Assembly: GCA_029941095.1 (NCBI GenBank)
Contig: JAPYRO010000060.1
Coordinates: 1 to 7,214, forward strand
DNA length: 7,214 nucleotides
DNA from: Dehalococcoidia bacterium
GTDB lineage: Bacteria > Chloroflexota > Dehalococcoidia > UBA6926
Direction: 5' to 3'
Below the pieces are notes generated by a model. The model was not told where the DNA came from. It was given only the letters and a program-made list of their open reading frames with translations, and searched no databases. The first letter of the stretch is position 1. Every line of letters starts with the position of its first letter. Position numbers and translations under genes: made by a program. Shown piece after piece: positions 1 to 5,670 of the stretch.

Positions 1-2114
1 ACCTGGTTCTTGGAGGAAACCATGTAATTGTGACTTCAGGTCCCTCGTCAGGTAAAAGTTTAATTTATTATATTCCTACTTTGGAAGATTTCCTTAAAGA
101 TAATAAATCTACCGCTTTGTTTATGTTTCCCACCAAGGCTTTGGCTCAAGACCAGATGGATTCATTGAATACATTGGTGGCATCTTTGCCCAAACGGCCA
201 GTGTCGTCAATGTATGATGGAGATACCCCTTTTGAGGACAGACCTAATTTACGTGGATCGACTAATATACTTTTCACTAATCCTGATATGCTTCATCTTG
301 CTATTTTACCTAATCATAGAAGATGGTCTAAATATTTCAAGAACTTGAAATATATCGTTTTGGATGAGGCACATCAATATAAAGGAGTCTATGGGTCGCA
401 TATTGCTTTATTAATTAGGCGACTCAGAAGAATTTGTGCATTGTATGGGGCTGACCCAAAATTTATTTTAACCTCAGCAACTTTAGGAAATCCTAAGCAG
501 CACGCTGAGGCATTACTTGGAGAAAGTGTGGAATCCGTTGATCATGACGGGTCTCATAGAGGGAAAAGAGATTTTGCATTATGGAATCCTCCGATTATAG
601 AGTCTGCATCTGGAACCAGACGTAGTTATCTGAGTGAAGGAGTTCGTTTATTTGTGCAGCTTGTTAAATTCGGCGGTAAAACGCTGGCCTTTGCTAGATC
701 CAGGCAAACTGCTGAATTACTTCATAAATACAGTAGAGATGAACTTAATCTAGGTGTTGCTGGCGACAACGAGATTGTAGGATCATACAGAGCAGGGTAT
801 CTTCCAGAAGAAAGGAAACAGATCGAACATAAATTTATTTCTGGAGAGCTGGCCGGCCTTGTATCAACCAACGCACTAGAATTAGGGATTAATATTGGGG
901 ATTTGGACACAACTTTGTTGGTTGGTTATCCAGGATCTTTAGCATCTACAATGCAGCAGGCGTTCCGCTCAGGACGAGGCGACAGGTATGGATTAAGCAT
1001 CATGGTTTTATCAGATAATCCACTTGAACAATATATAGCAAGGCATCCTGACATGTTGTTTAGGAGGGGAGCGGAGTATGTGCTGTTAGACCCTGATAAT
1101 GAACTTATATTATCTCTACACTTGATTTGCGCTGCTTATGAAAGGCCTTTAATTTCTCAGGATTCAAAATTTTTTGGGCCCGAGAAATTTCCAGATGTAT
1201 TAGAATCACTCATGATTCAAGGGAAATTACTGCGCCGGAAAAGAGGCGATCATATCAGCTGGTATGTAAGCCCCGCTGTTGGATACCCTGCAGAGGATGT
1301 TAACTTGAGATCCGGTGGTGATTCACAGTTTTCTTTGTTAGAAACAAAATCTGGAAAGCTATTGGAAATGATTGGTAAAGAGGAAGCTTTGCGGACTGCG
1401 TACCCAGGTGCGGTGTATTTACATCAAGGTCAAGAATTTCTTGTGGACACCATTGATTTCGGTGATGAAACGGTTGGTCTAACTGAAAAATCTTTACCAT
1501 ATTATACGCAGTCTCTGCACCAAACTCGTTTAACAATAGTTCAAGAAGAGCAATCAAAATTAGAAGGGAAAACACCTGTTTTTTTTGGAGAACTGGAAGT
1601 GGCCCGATCCGTAGTAGGGTTCCAAAGGAAGCGACACGGTTCCAATGAATTAATCTCGGCTGAAAAACTTGATTTGCCAGAGTATGGATATAACACAAAA
1701 GGAATTTGGTGGACTATTTCAAAGAAACTGTTAGATGAGGTTATTCTGCGGGAGATAGATATCTCAGCGGCTTTACACGCTCTCGAGCATGCGGCGATAG
1801 GTTTGTTACCAGTTTTTGCCTCCTGTGATAGATGGGACATAGGGGGAGTATCCACTAATTATAATAGTGAGACTAACAAACCAACGGTGTTCATATATGA
1901 TGGGCATCCTGGTGGGGTGGGAATAAGTTACCATGCTTATTCAATAGTAACCCAGTTATGGGAAGCAACATTGCAGCATCTTAATGAATGTCCCTGTGAA
2001 GATGGTTGCCCGTCATGCGTTATGTCTCCTAAATGTGGAAATAATAACGACTTTATAGATAAAGATGGCGCAAAATTTATTCTAGAACAACTGTTGAATG
2101 AATCGAGGAATTGA
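1..2114 (+). CDS. DEAH-box helicase with C-terminal DUF1998/MZB zinc domain, MrfA/YprA-like (5' partial)
   Basis: This is a superfamily 2 DNA helicase of the type involved in DNA repair (MrfA in Bacillus subtilis acts in mitomycin damage repair). The frame is open to the window edge (codons from base 3; GNHVIV precedes the Walker A), so the start lies upstream and roughly 60-80 N-terminal residues are missing. Counting from the GTG at base 30, I see Walker A SGPSSGKS (3-10), DEAH (112-115), SAT (149-151), motif V STNALELGIN (279-288), motif VI QQAFRSGR (309-316), and the family block NPLEQY..RHP after it. The C-terminal DUF1998 part has DGHPGGVGIS (624-633). It ends in a cysteine cluster (C654, C656, C660, C663, C669) matching the family's zinc-binding MZB region. 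Oddity: motif VI has Phe312 where this family normally has Gly. The stop overlaps a small ORF by one base (TGATG). The family call is firm; the substrate is inferred from homology. Confidence 0.93.
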   Translation, partial: LVLGGNHVIVTSGPSSGKSLIYYIPTLEDFLKDNKSTALFMFPTKALAQDQMDSLNTLVASLPKRPVSSMYDGDTPFEDRPNLRGSTNILFTNPDMLHLAILPNHRRWSKYFKNLKYIVLDEAHQYKGVYGSHIALLIRRLRRICALYGADPKFILTSATLGNPKQHAEALLGESVESVDHDGSHRGKRDFALWNPPIIESASGTRRSYLSEGVRLFVQLVKFGGKTLAFARSRQTAELLHKYSRDELNLGVAGDNEIVGSYRAGYLPEERKQIEHKFISGELAGLVSTNALELGINIGDLDTTLLVGYPGSLASTMQQAFRSGRGDRYGLSIMVLSDNPLEQYIARHPDMLFRRGAEYVLLDPDNELILSLHLICAAYERPLISQDSKFFGPEKFPDVLESLMIQGKLLRRKRGDHISWYVSPAVGYPAEDVNLRSGGDSQFSLLETKSGKLLEMIGKEEALRTAYPGAVYLHQGQEFLVDTIDFGDETVGLTEKSLPYYTQSLHQTRLTIVQEEQSKLEGKTPVFFGELEVARSVVGFQRKRHGSNELISAEKLDLPEYGYNTKGIWWTISKKLLDEVILREIDISAALHALEHAAIGLLPVFASCDRWDIGGVSTNYNSETNKPTVFIYDGHPGGVGISYHAYSIVTQLWEATLQHLNECPCEDGCPSCVMSPKCGNNNDFIDKDGAKFILEQLLNESRN
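2105..2109 (+). promoter_or_regulatory. Ribosome binding site of the small ORF at 2114
   Basis: GAGGA lies inside the last helicase codons. The GAGG core is 5 bases from an ATG at 2114 that overlaps the helicase TGA. The same 12 bases, GAGGAATTGATG, recur at 3436-3447 in front of the hydrolase, where they clearly act as its start region. This supports real translation initiation here. Confidence 0.45.
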
Positions 2115-2206
2115 TGCCTAGACAAAAGAGTCCAAAAACCATCACAATCTCCTTAGAGAGGTTTCAGAGGATGAAAAGTAGATATCTATTATTGGTAATA
2201 GACTGA
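2114..2206 (+). CDS. Small ORF (30 aa), possible truncated ribbon-helix-helix protein
   Basis: This unrecognised 30-residue ORF starts MPRQKSPKTITISLERFQRM. Its ATG overlaps the helicase stop (TGATG) behind a good GAGG site, an arrangement typical of translational coupling. The basic N-terminus, a beta-strand-like TITISLE and a following amphipathic helix resemble the opening of ribbon-helix-helix DNA-binding proteins, but the second helix that such a fold needs is absent. The ORF ends just inside an 18-bp motif (2182-2199) that is repeated exactly before the hydrolase gene. It could therefore be a gene cut short by a rearrangement, a genuine micropeptide, or chance. The RHH resemblance is by eye only. 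Confidence 0.35.
   Translation: MPRQKSPKTITISLERFQRMKSRYLLLVID
2182..2199 (+). repeat. 18-bp exact direct repeat, copy 1
   Basis: The bases ATATCTATTATTGGTAAT occur here and again at 3418-3435, 1236 bp away, on either side of the permease gene. Here they encode YLLLV near the end of the 30-codon ORF and run straight into the longer repeat at 2184-2245. An 18-base match within 7 kb is unlikely by chance. Confidence 0.8.
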
Positions 2207-2245
2207 ATTAAGTTTATGCAACGTATTTATCTCCCTTCATATATA
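2184..2245 (+). repeat. Imperfect long direct repeat, copy 1 (upstream of the permease)
   Basis: By hand alignment, 2192-2245 matches 3302-3355 at 44 of 55 columns (two single-base gaps). A few more matches on the left extend it to 2184 and 3296. The most conserved core reads ACGTATTTATC.CCCT.CATATATA. It starts with a TTGGTA that could act as a -35 element; a -10 is not convincing (TATGCA at 2215 with 17-base spacing). Each copy lies about 90-115 bp upstream of a gene start, so a duplicated promoter or control region is plausible. Confidence 0.7.
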
Positions 2246-2279
2246 ACTCACTATTCTTAGCAGGATTAATGCTTCTCTA

Positions 2280-2349
2280 CGGGCATTCTAGGGCCACAGG
2301 AGGGTATCCGTGGCAAAGGGTCCCATGGGGGATTAGTACAGCGAGGTAG
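2280..2349 (+). other. GC-rich, hairpin-forming leader segment before the permease
   Basis: This patch is about 60% G+C, while the surrounding intergenic DNA is strongly AT-rich. It can form a hairpin at 2293-2314: GCCAC and GGA (separated by a bulged A) pair with TCC and GTGGC around a GGGTA loop. It also contains the palindromic CCCATGGG at 2322-2329. The hairpin holds a strong AGGAGG at 2298-2303. It may be the structured 5' leader of the permease mRNA. I do not recognise a known riboswitch or RNA family in it. Confidence 0.35.
2310..2336 (+). CDS. Possible 8-codon leader ORF before the permease
   Basis: A GTG lies 6 bases after AGGAGG (2298-2303), the best ribosome binding site in the window. 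It opens the reading frame MAKGPMGD, which ends at TAG 2334-2336. The permease ATG follows 22 bases later with only a distant GAGG (2343-2346, 12-base spacer). The mini-ORF could regulate access to the permease start, or it could be coincidence. Both the site and the GTG lie within the hairpin at 2293-2314. Confidence 0.2.
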   Translation: MAKGPMGD

Positions 2350-2358
2350 CCATATATC

Positions 2359-3252
2359 ATGAATATAGCTCTCTACTCATTAGTTTTATTTTGTTGGGGA
2401 ACTTCATGGCTTGCCATCACCTTTCAATTAGGTGAAGTCGCACCACAGGTATCAATCGCATGGCGTTTTTTGATTGCATCTTTGATATTGTTTGGCTGGT
2501 GTTTTATTCGGGGTATTAACTTATCTTTTCCGTGGCGTAGTCATCTCAACTGGATTGTATTAGGTATTTTTCTATTCTGTGTTAATTATATTTGTATCTA
2601 CTTTGGAAGCTTCTATCTGGCCTCAGGCATGGTAGCCCTTATTTTTTCAACTCTGACATTGTTTACAGTTTTTAACGGTTTTATCTTTTTCAAATACCCG
2701 ATTAGGTGGCCTATATTGATAGGTGGGATAGTTGGAATTGCCGGCTTGTCCGTAATATTTTCCAATGAAATTAGGGCCACTGTGTGGTCATTAGAGTCTG
2801 GGGTGGTTAAGGGCTTTCTTTGGGTTCTGGTGGCTACTTTTTTTGCCTCAATAGGAATGCTGTTGTCGGGTGAAATGCAGGCAAAGAAAATGCCGTTGGT
2901 TCAAAGCAATGCATTTAGTATGCTTTATGGCTCTCTTCTTATAGTTGCCTATACAGGAATTGGCGATATAAAATTCGGTTTTGATGTCAGCTATAGTTAT
3001 GTTGTTTCCTTGATATATTTAGCCCTTTTTGCTTCGGTATTGGGTTTTGGCTCTTATCTTAAGTTGGTAGGAAATATTGGCGCCGACAAGGCTTCGTATG
3101 TCAATATTTTTACTCCAGTTATTGCCTTGCTGTTGTCAACTCTATTTGAGGATTATCAATGGAGCCGGGTAGGGCTGGTTGGAGTTATGCTGATTATAGT
3201 TGGCAATGTATTGGTTCTTTTTGCAAAAACAAAAACAGTCGCTAGAAATTAA
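2359..3252 (+). CDS. EamA/DMT-family membrane permease
   Basis: A 297-residue inner-membrane protein of the drug/metabolite transporter superfamily (EamA family), which exports or exchanges small metabolites; the substrate cannot be read from the sequence. Hydrophobic segments run almost throughout, consistent with about ten membrane helices in two EamA repeats. The first repeat has the WGTSW motif (13-17) and the IAWRF motif (33-37), the second ASYVNIFTPVIALLLSTLFED (245-265) followed by a last helix at about 270-288. Length is normal for the family. The ATG at 2359 is the only sensible start, because TAG at 2347 closes the frame upstream and TM1 begins at once; its Shine-Dalgarno is poor (GAGG 12 bases away). 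The gene sits alone between two repeat-bearing intergenic stretches of 244 and 192 bp, unlike the tight genes further right, which suggests a separately acquired or separately controlled unit. Confidence 0.9.
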   Translation: MNIALYSLVLFCWGTSWLAITFQLGEVAPQVSIAWRFLIASLILFGWCFIRGINLSFPWRSHLNWIVLGIFLFCVNYICIYFGSFYLASGMVALIFSTLTLFTVFNGFIFFKYPIRWPILIGGIVGIAGLSVIFSNEIRATVWSLESGVVKGFLWVLVATFFASIGMLLSGEMQAKKMPLVQSNAFSMLYGSLLIVAYTGIGDIKFGFDVSYSYVVSLIYLALFASVLGFGSYLKLVGNIGADKASYVNIFTPVIALLLSTLFEDYQWSRVGLVGVMLIIVGNVLVLFAKTKTVARN

Positions 3253-3295
3253 CTTAGTGTATGTTGAGGGAGCTCAGGGTATTAAGGGATTAAAA

Positions 3296-3355
3296 ATCTA
3301 CTTGGTATAGACTAACTTAACGTCATAGAAACGTATTTATCACCCTGCATATATA
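3296..3355 (+). repeat. Imperfect long direct repeat, copy 2 (upstream of the hydrolase)
   Basis: Direct-orientation partner of 2184-2245, about 1.1 kb away, with 44 of 55 aligned columns identical from TTGGT to CATATATA. It begins 43 bases after the permease stop and ends 45 bases before a 14-codon ORF that leads into the hydrolase. The positions are similar enough to copy 1 to suggest a shared promoter or regulator site driving the hydrolase and perhaps the genes after it. Confidence 0.7.
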
Positions 3356-3400
3356 CTTATTACAGTAAAAGATTACTTATCCATTACTAAGGATTTGGAT

Positions 3401-3445
3401 ATGTTTACTAAAGTTAAATATCTATTATTGGTAATGAGGAATTGA
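3401..3445 (+). CDS. Possible 14-codon leader peptide coupled to the hydrolase
   Basis: An ATG 7 bases after AAGGA (3389-3393) opens MFTKVKYLLLVMRN. Its TGA (3443-3445) overlaps the hydrolase ATG by one base (TGATG). The KYLLLV stretch is encoded by the same 18-bp motif, in the same frame, as YLLLV in the small ORF at 2114-2206. A normal ribosome binding site and stop-start overlap argue for translation. The short length and lack of recognisable composition (no run of one amino acid as in attenuators) argue for caution. Confidence 0.3.
   Translation: MFTKVKYLLLVMRN
3418..3435 (+). repeat. 18-bp exact direct repeat, copy 2
   Basis: Identical to 2182-2199 and in the same orientation. It abuts the hydrolase ribosome binding site at 3436. 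Together the two copies bracket the permease gene plus both long repeats, the geometry expected of an insertion or a recombination between short direct repeats. Confidence 0.8.
3436..3440 (+). promoter_or_regulatory. Ribosome binding site deciding the hydrolase start
   Basis: The GAGG core is 5 bases from ATG 3445. A TTG at 3442 is in frame directly before it but leaves only 2 bases of spacing, so the ATG is preferred. Confidence 0.7.
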
Positions 3446-4080
3446 TGTCTGAGCATAGAAATATAATAACTATTTCTGAAGGAATTCAGATAGAAACTGA
3501 GATTGTTTTACCTGAAGCGGACACTCATCGAGTGGTTGTCTTATGCCATCCACACCCACTGTATGGCGGTAATATGGATAATTCTGTAATTATTTCATCA
3601 TCGGCTAAGCTCAACCATTCTGGAATTGCTACAGTTAGGTTTAATTTCCGGGGGGTAGGAGGCAGCTCCGGTATCTATGCCGAAGGGAAAGGTGAAGTAC
3701 GAGATACCATAGAGGTTATTAAACATGTAGTATCATCGCCCACGTTGTCTAACACAAATATAAGTATTGGATTATTGGGGTATTCTTTTGGGGCAAAGGT
3801 CGCTTTGTCTGTTGCGAGCCAGTATATGGGGCTCAAATCCGTTGCATTGATTTCTCCGCCAGATATGGAAAAAGGTTTTGATTTTTCAGCTGTTACCATG
3901 CCCAAACTACTGGTGGCAGGCGAAGAAGATCAGTTTGATGCTCATAAGAGTGTAGAATCGCTTGAAAGTAACCTACCGAAACCATCAGAAATCAAGATTT
4001 ATCCTGATGATCATTTTTGGTTGAATCAGGTTGAAAAAATGACAAGAGACGTCAATGATTTTTTTGTTGATTCATTATAG
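3445..4080 (+). CDS. Alpha/beta hydrolase, COG2945-like
   Basis: A 211-residue cytoplasmic serine hydrolase of the small alpha/beta superfamily related to COG2945; substrate unknown. It shows the family's early HPHPLYGG block (35-42, oxyanion region), RFNFRGVGGSSG (65-76), the nucleophile elbow GYSFGA with Ser114, the acid in GEEDQF (Asp162), and the base in DDHFW (His190), so the triad is complete. There is no signal peptide. The start is ATG 3445 behind GAGGA; it overlaps the stop of a 14-codon ORF by one base. It lies 65 bp before lspA on the same strand and could be read with it, but no conserved functional link to lspA is known to me. Length is typical for the family. The family call is firm; the role is unassigned. 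Confidence 0.88.
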   Translation: MSEHRNIITISEGIQIETEIVLPEADTHRVVVLCHPHPLYGGNMDNSVIISSSAKLNHSGIATVRFNFRGVGGSSGIYAEGKGEVRDTIEVIKHVVSSPTLSNTNISIGLLGYSFGAKVALSVASQYMGLKSVALISPPDMEKGFDFSAVTMPKLLVAGEEDQFDAHKSVESLESNLPKPSEIKIYPDDHFWLNQVEKMTRDVNDFFVDSL

Positions 4081-4132
4081 AAAAAAAGTTAGCCTGTTTA
4101 TGATCAATAAGGATCCACTTTATTCAAATTAT

Positions 4133-4137
4133 AAGGA
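4133..4137 (+). promoter_or_regulatory. Ribosome binding site of lspA
   Basis: AAGGA with an 8-base spacer to ATG 4146. It is the first strong initiation signal of the lspA-rluD-gltX run; the 65-bp gap before it shows no clear terminator. Confidence 0.6.
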
Positions 4138-4145
4138 TTTATCGC

Positions 4146-4673
4146 ATGCAAACGCCTTTGCAAATAATAAATAATAAATGGATATTCTATATATTGTCTT
4201 CTCTTGTTGTACTAACGGATCAGATTACAAAACTGATGGTTATTAAGTTTGTCCCTCTATTTGATTCTATTCCTAATGATGGAATTGTTCGAATAACACA
4301 TTTAACGAATACCGGTAGCGCTTTCGGACTTTTCCAAGATATGAATGCGGTATTAACAGTAATTGGAATTATCGGGGTAATTTTTATATTGTATTTTTAT
4401 ATAAATTACTCTGGAAAACCTTTTTTTGTGATGATAGGGTTGTCTCTTATTTTTGGCGGTGCGGTTGGTAATTTGATAGATCGTATCTATCGAGGAGCAG
4501 TGGTCGATTTTATTGATGTGAAATTGTGGAATGACGTACATTTTCCCTCTTTTAATGTAGCAGATAGCTCATTATCTGTTGGAGGATTTATTTTAGTGGC
4601 GCTTTGGATTTATCGCAGATATTTACATGCAGATCAAAAAAATTCAGCAAGAACTGATAAATCCAATGAATGA
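4146..4673 (+). CDS. lspA: Lipoprotein signal peptidase (signal peptidase II)
   Basis: An inner-membrane aspartic protease that cleaves the signal peptide of prolipoproteins after lipid attachment by Lgt. The 175-residue protein has the normal length and about four hydrophobic helices (roughly 12-24, 66-86, 93-110 and 143-156). Signature motifs are all present: DQITK (25-29), NTGSAFGLF (55-63), GNLIDRIYRGAVVDFID (108-124) and FNVADSSLSVGG (136-147). The catalytic pair is Asp121 (VVDF) and Asp140 (VAD) by comparison with characterised LspA enzymes. The tail (160-175) is polar. The gene overlaps the next start by 8 bases. An lspA-rluD pair is common in bacteria, so the context agrees with the call. 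No missing residues were seen. Confidence 0.97.
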   Translation: MQTPLQIINNKWIFYILSSLVVLTDQITKLMVIKFVPLFDSIPNDGIVRITHLTNTGSAFGLFQDMNAVLTVIGIIGVIFILYFYINYSGKPFFVMIGLSLIFGGAVGNLIDRIYRGAVVDFIDVKLWNDVHFPSFNVADSSLSVGGFILVALWIYRRYLHADQKNSARTDKSNE

Positions 4674-5622
4674 ACAATCATCTGAGCCCTATATTTTTGA
4701 AGTCGATTTGGATCATTCTGGCAAGCGCTTGGATGTGTATTTAGTGGAAATGTCTCAACAGTATTCACGATCTTACTTATCAAAAATGATTGCTCAGGGC
4801 AACGTTTTAGTTAATGGAGTAGTTCCTCGAAAACGAGGCCAGATAATAGAAAATGGTGATAGTGTCTCACTGACCATAATCCCTATTGATGATTATTTAT
4901 CATCACCCAAGCCCGAAAAAATGGACTTGAAATTGGTAGTAGATGATGAAGAGATTCTTGTAATAGATAAACCACCTGGCTTGACCGTGCATCCAGGCTT
5001 TGGGCACATAGGAGGAACCTTAGTTAATGGAGTTCTAGGTTTGGGATATGATTTGCCGAATATATCTGGTGTAACAAGGCCTGGGATCGTTCATAGATTA
5101 GATAAAGATACATCTGGGTTGATTATTTTATCGAAAACAGAAGATTCACATAAATATCTGACGAAGCAATTTAAAGAAAGAGCAGTTGAGAAAACTTATT
5201 TTGCGATAATAAAAGGTAAGTTATCTTCTTCCAAAGGGATAATAGATGCTCCAATTGGCCGTAATCCTAATAACCGGCAGAAAATGGCTATTGTAAACGG
5301 TGGGAGAGAGGCTATTACAGAATTTGAGGTCCTATTTTATATAGGTAAGTATACTTTTGTTAAAGTACATCCAATAACGGGTAGATCACATCAAATCCGG
5401 GTCCATTTTTCGTCTTTAGGCCACCCTATTTTGGGTGATAAGACATATGGGCGTGATAATGTTAATTTGTCGAACCGTTTATTTTTGCATGCAAAGCAAC
5501 TAATATTTAGGCATCCTGCATCTAAGGAATTAGTTACAGTTTCCTGCGAACTTCCCATTGAATTTGAGAAACTAGCACAGGAAACTATTGAAAAGAAGGA
5601 TTACTTGCAATTAATTAATTAA
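4666..5622 (+). CDS. rluD: Ribosomal large subunit pseudouridine synthase, RluD/RluA family
   Basis: Converts uridines to pseudouridine in 23S rRNA (RluD makes positions 1911, 1915 and 1917 in Escherichia coli); the exact target here is inferred. With the start at 4666 the protein is 318 residues. An N-terminal S4 RNA-binding domain (about 18-75: KRLDVYL...SRSYLSKMI...VLVNG) is followed by the catalytic domain: VIDKPPGLTVHPG (99-111), HRLDKDTSGL with catalytic Asp146 (143-152), GRSHQIRVH (239-247) and ILGDKTYG (255-262). An in-frame ATG at 4627 would add 13 residues lying wholly within lspA. I chose 4666 because it gives the family's usual N-terminus and the ATG overlaps the lspA end by 8 bases, a typical coupled arrangement; neither start has a strong Shine-Dalgarno. 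RluA-family paralogues are hard to separate by eye, so the subfamily is less certain than the family. Confidence 0.92.
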   Translation: MNEQSSEPYIFEVDLDHSGKRLDVYLVEMSQQYSRSYLSKMIAQGNVLVNGVVPRKRGQIIENGDSVSLTIIPIDDYLSSPKPEKMDLKLVVDDEEILVIDKPPGLTVHPGFGHIGGTLVNGVLGLGYDLPNISGVTRPGIVHRLDKDTSGLIILSKTEDSHKYLTKQFKERAVEKTYFAIIKGKLSSSKGIIDAPIGRNPNNRQKMAIVNGGREAITEFEVLFYIGKYTFVKVHPITGRSHQIRVHFSSLGHPILGDKTYGRDNVNLSNRLFLHAKQLIFRHPASKELVTVSCELPIEFEKLAQETIEKKDYLQLIN

Positions 5623-5658
5623 TTATTAATTATAGATAGACATTTAGATTTAGGAATG

Positions 5659-5662
5659 GGAG
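5659..5662 (+). promoter_or_regulatory. Ribosome binding site deciding the gltX start
   Basis: GGAG with an 8-base spacer to ATG 5671. An earlier in-frame ATG at 5656 has AGGA directly touching it (no spacer), so initiation at 5671 is favoured. Confidence 0.55.
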
Positions 5663-5670
5663 ATCAATTT

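Noticed and set aside
1300..1855. Reverse-strand open frames of 100-130 codons inside the helicase gene
   Set aside because: They lie wholly within a well-supported helicase on the other strand, show no recognisable domain and have no sensible initiation context.
2293..2309. Resemblance of GCCACAGGAGG to a cobalamin riboswitch B12-box
   Set aside because: The box is only partly matched, and none of the other conserved cobalamin riboswitch elements is present in the 244-bp space.
2327..2352. tRNA-like 5' end (GGGGGATTAGTACAGC...GGTAG)
   Set aside because: The would-be D-stem does not pair and there is no anticodon arm or T-loop downstream; the resemblance is only local.
3442..3444. TTG start for the hydrolase one codon upstream of the ATG
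   Set aside because: It leaves only 2 bases after GAGG; ATG 3445 has proper spacing and is the stronger start codon.
4059..4087. T7 and A7 runs around the hydrolase stop as a terminator
   Set aside because: The stem would be A-T only with a 15-base loop and no following T-run, so it is too weak to call.
4627..4665. Longer rluD start inside lspA
   Set aside because: It adds 13 residues not typical of the family and has no better ribosome binding site; ATG 4666 gives the usual N-terminus and a short coupled overlap.
5605..5636. Promoter for gltX (TTGCAA plus AT-rich TAATTA/TATAGA)
   Set aside because: The spacing to TATAGA is 20 bases and the nearer box matches poorly; any AT-rich 48-bp gap would show something similar.
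5656..5670. Earlier in-frame ATG for gltX
   Set aside because: Its AGGA touches the start codon with no spacer, while ATG 5671 has GGAG at 8 bases and yields the usual GluRS N-terminus.
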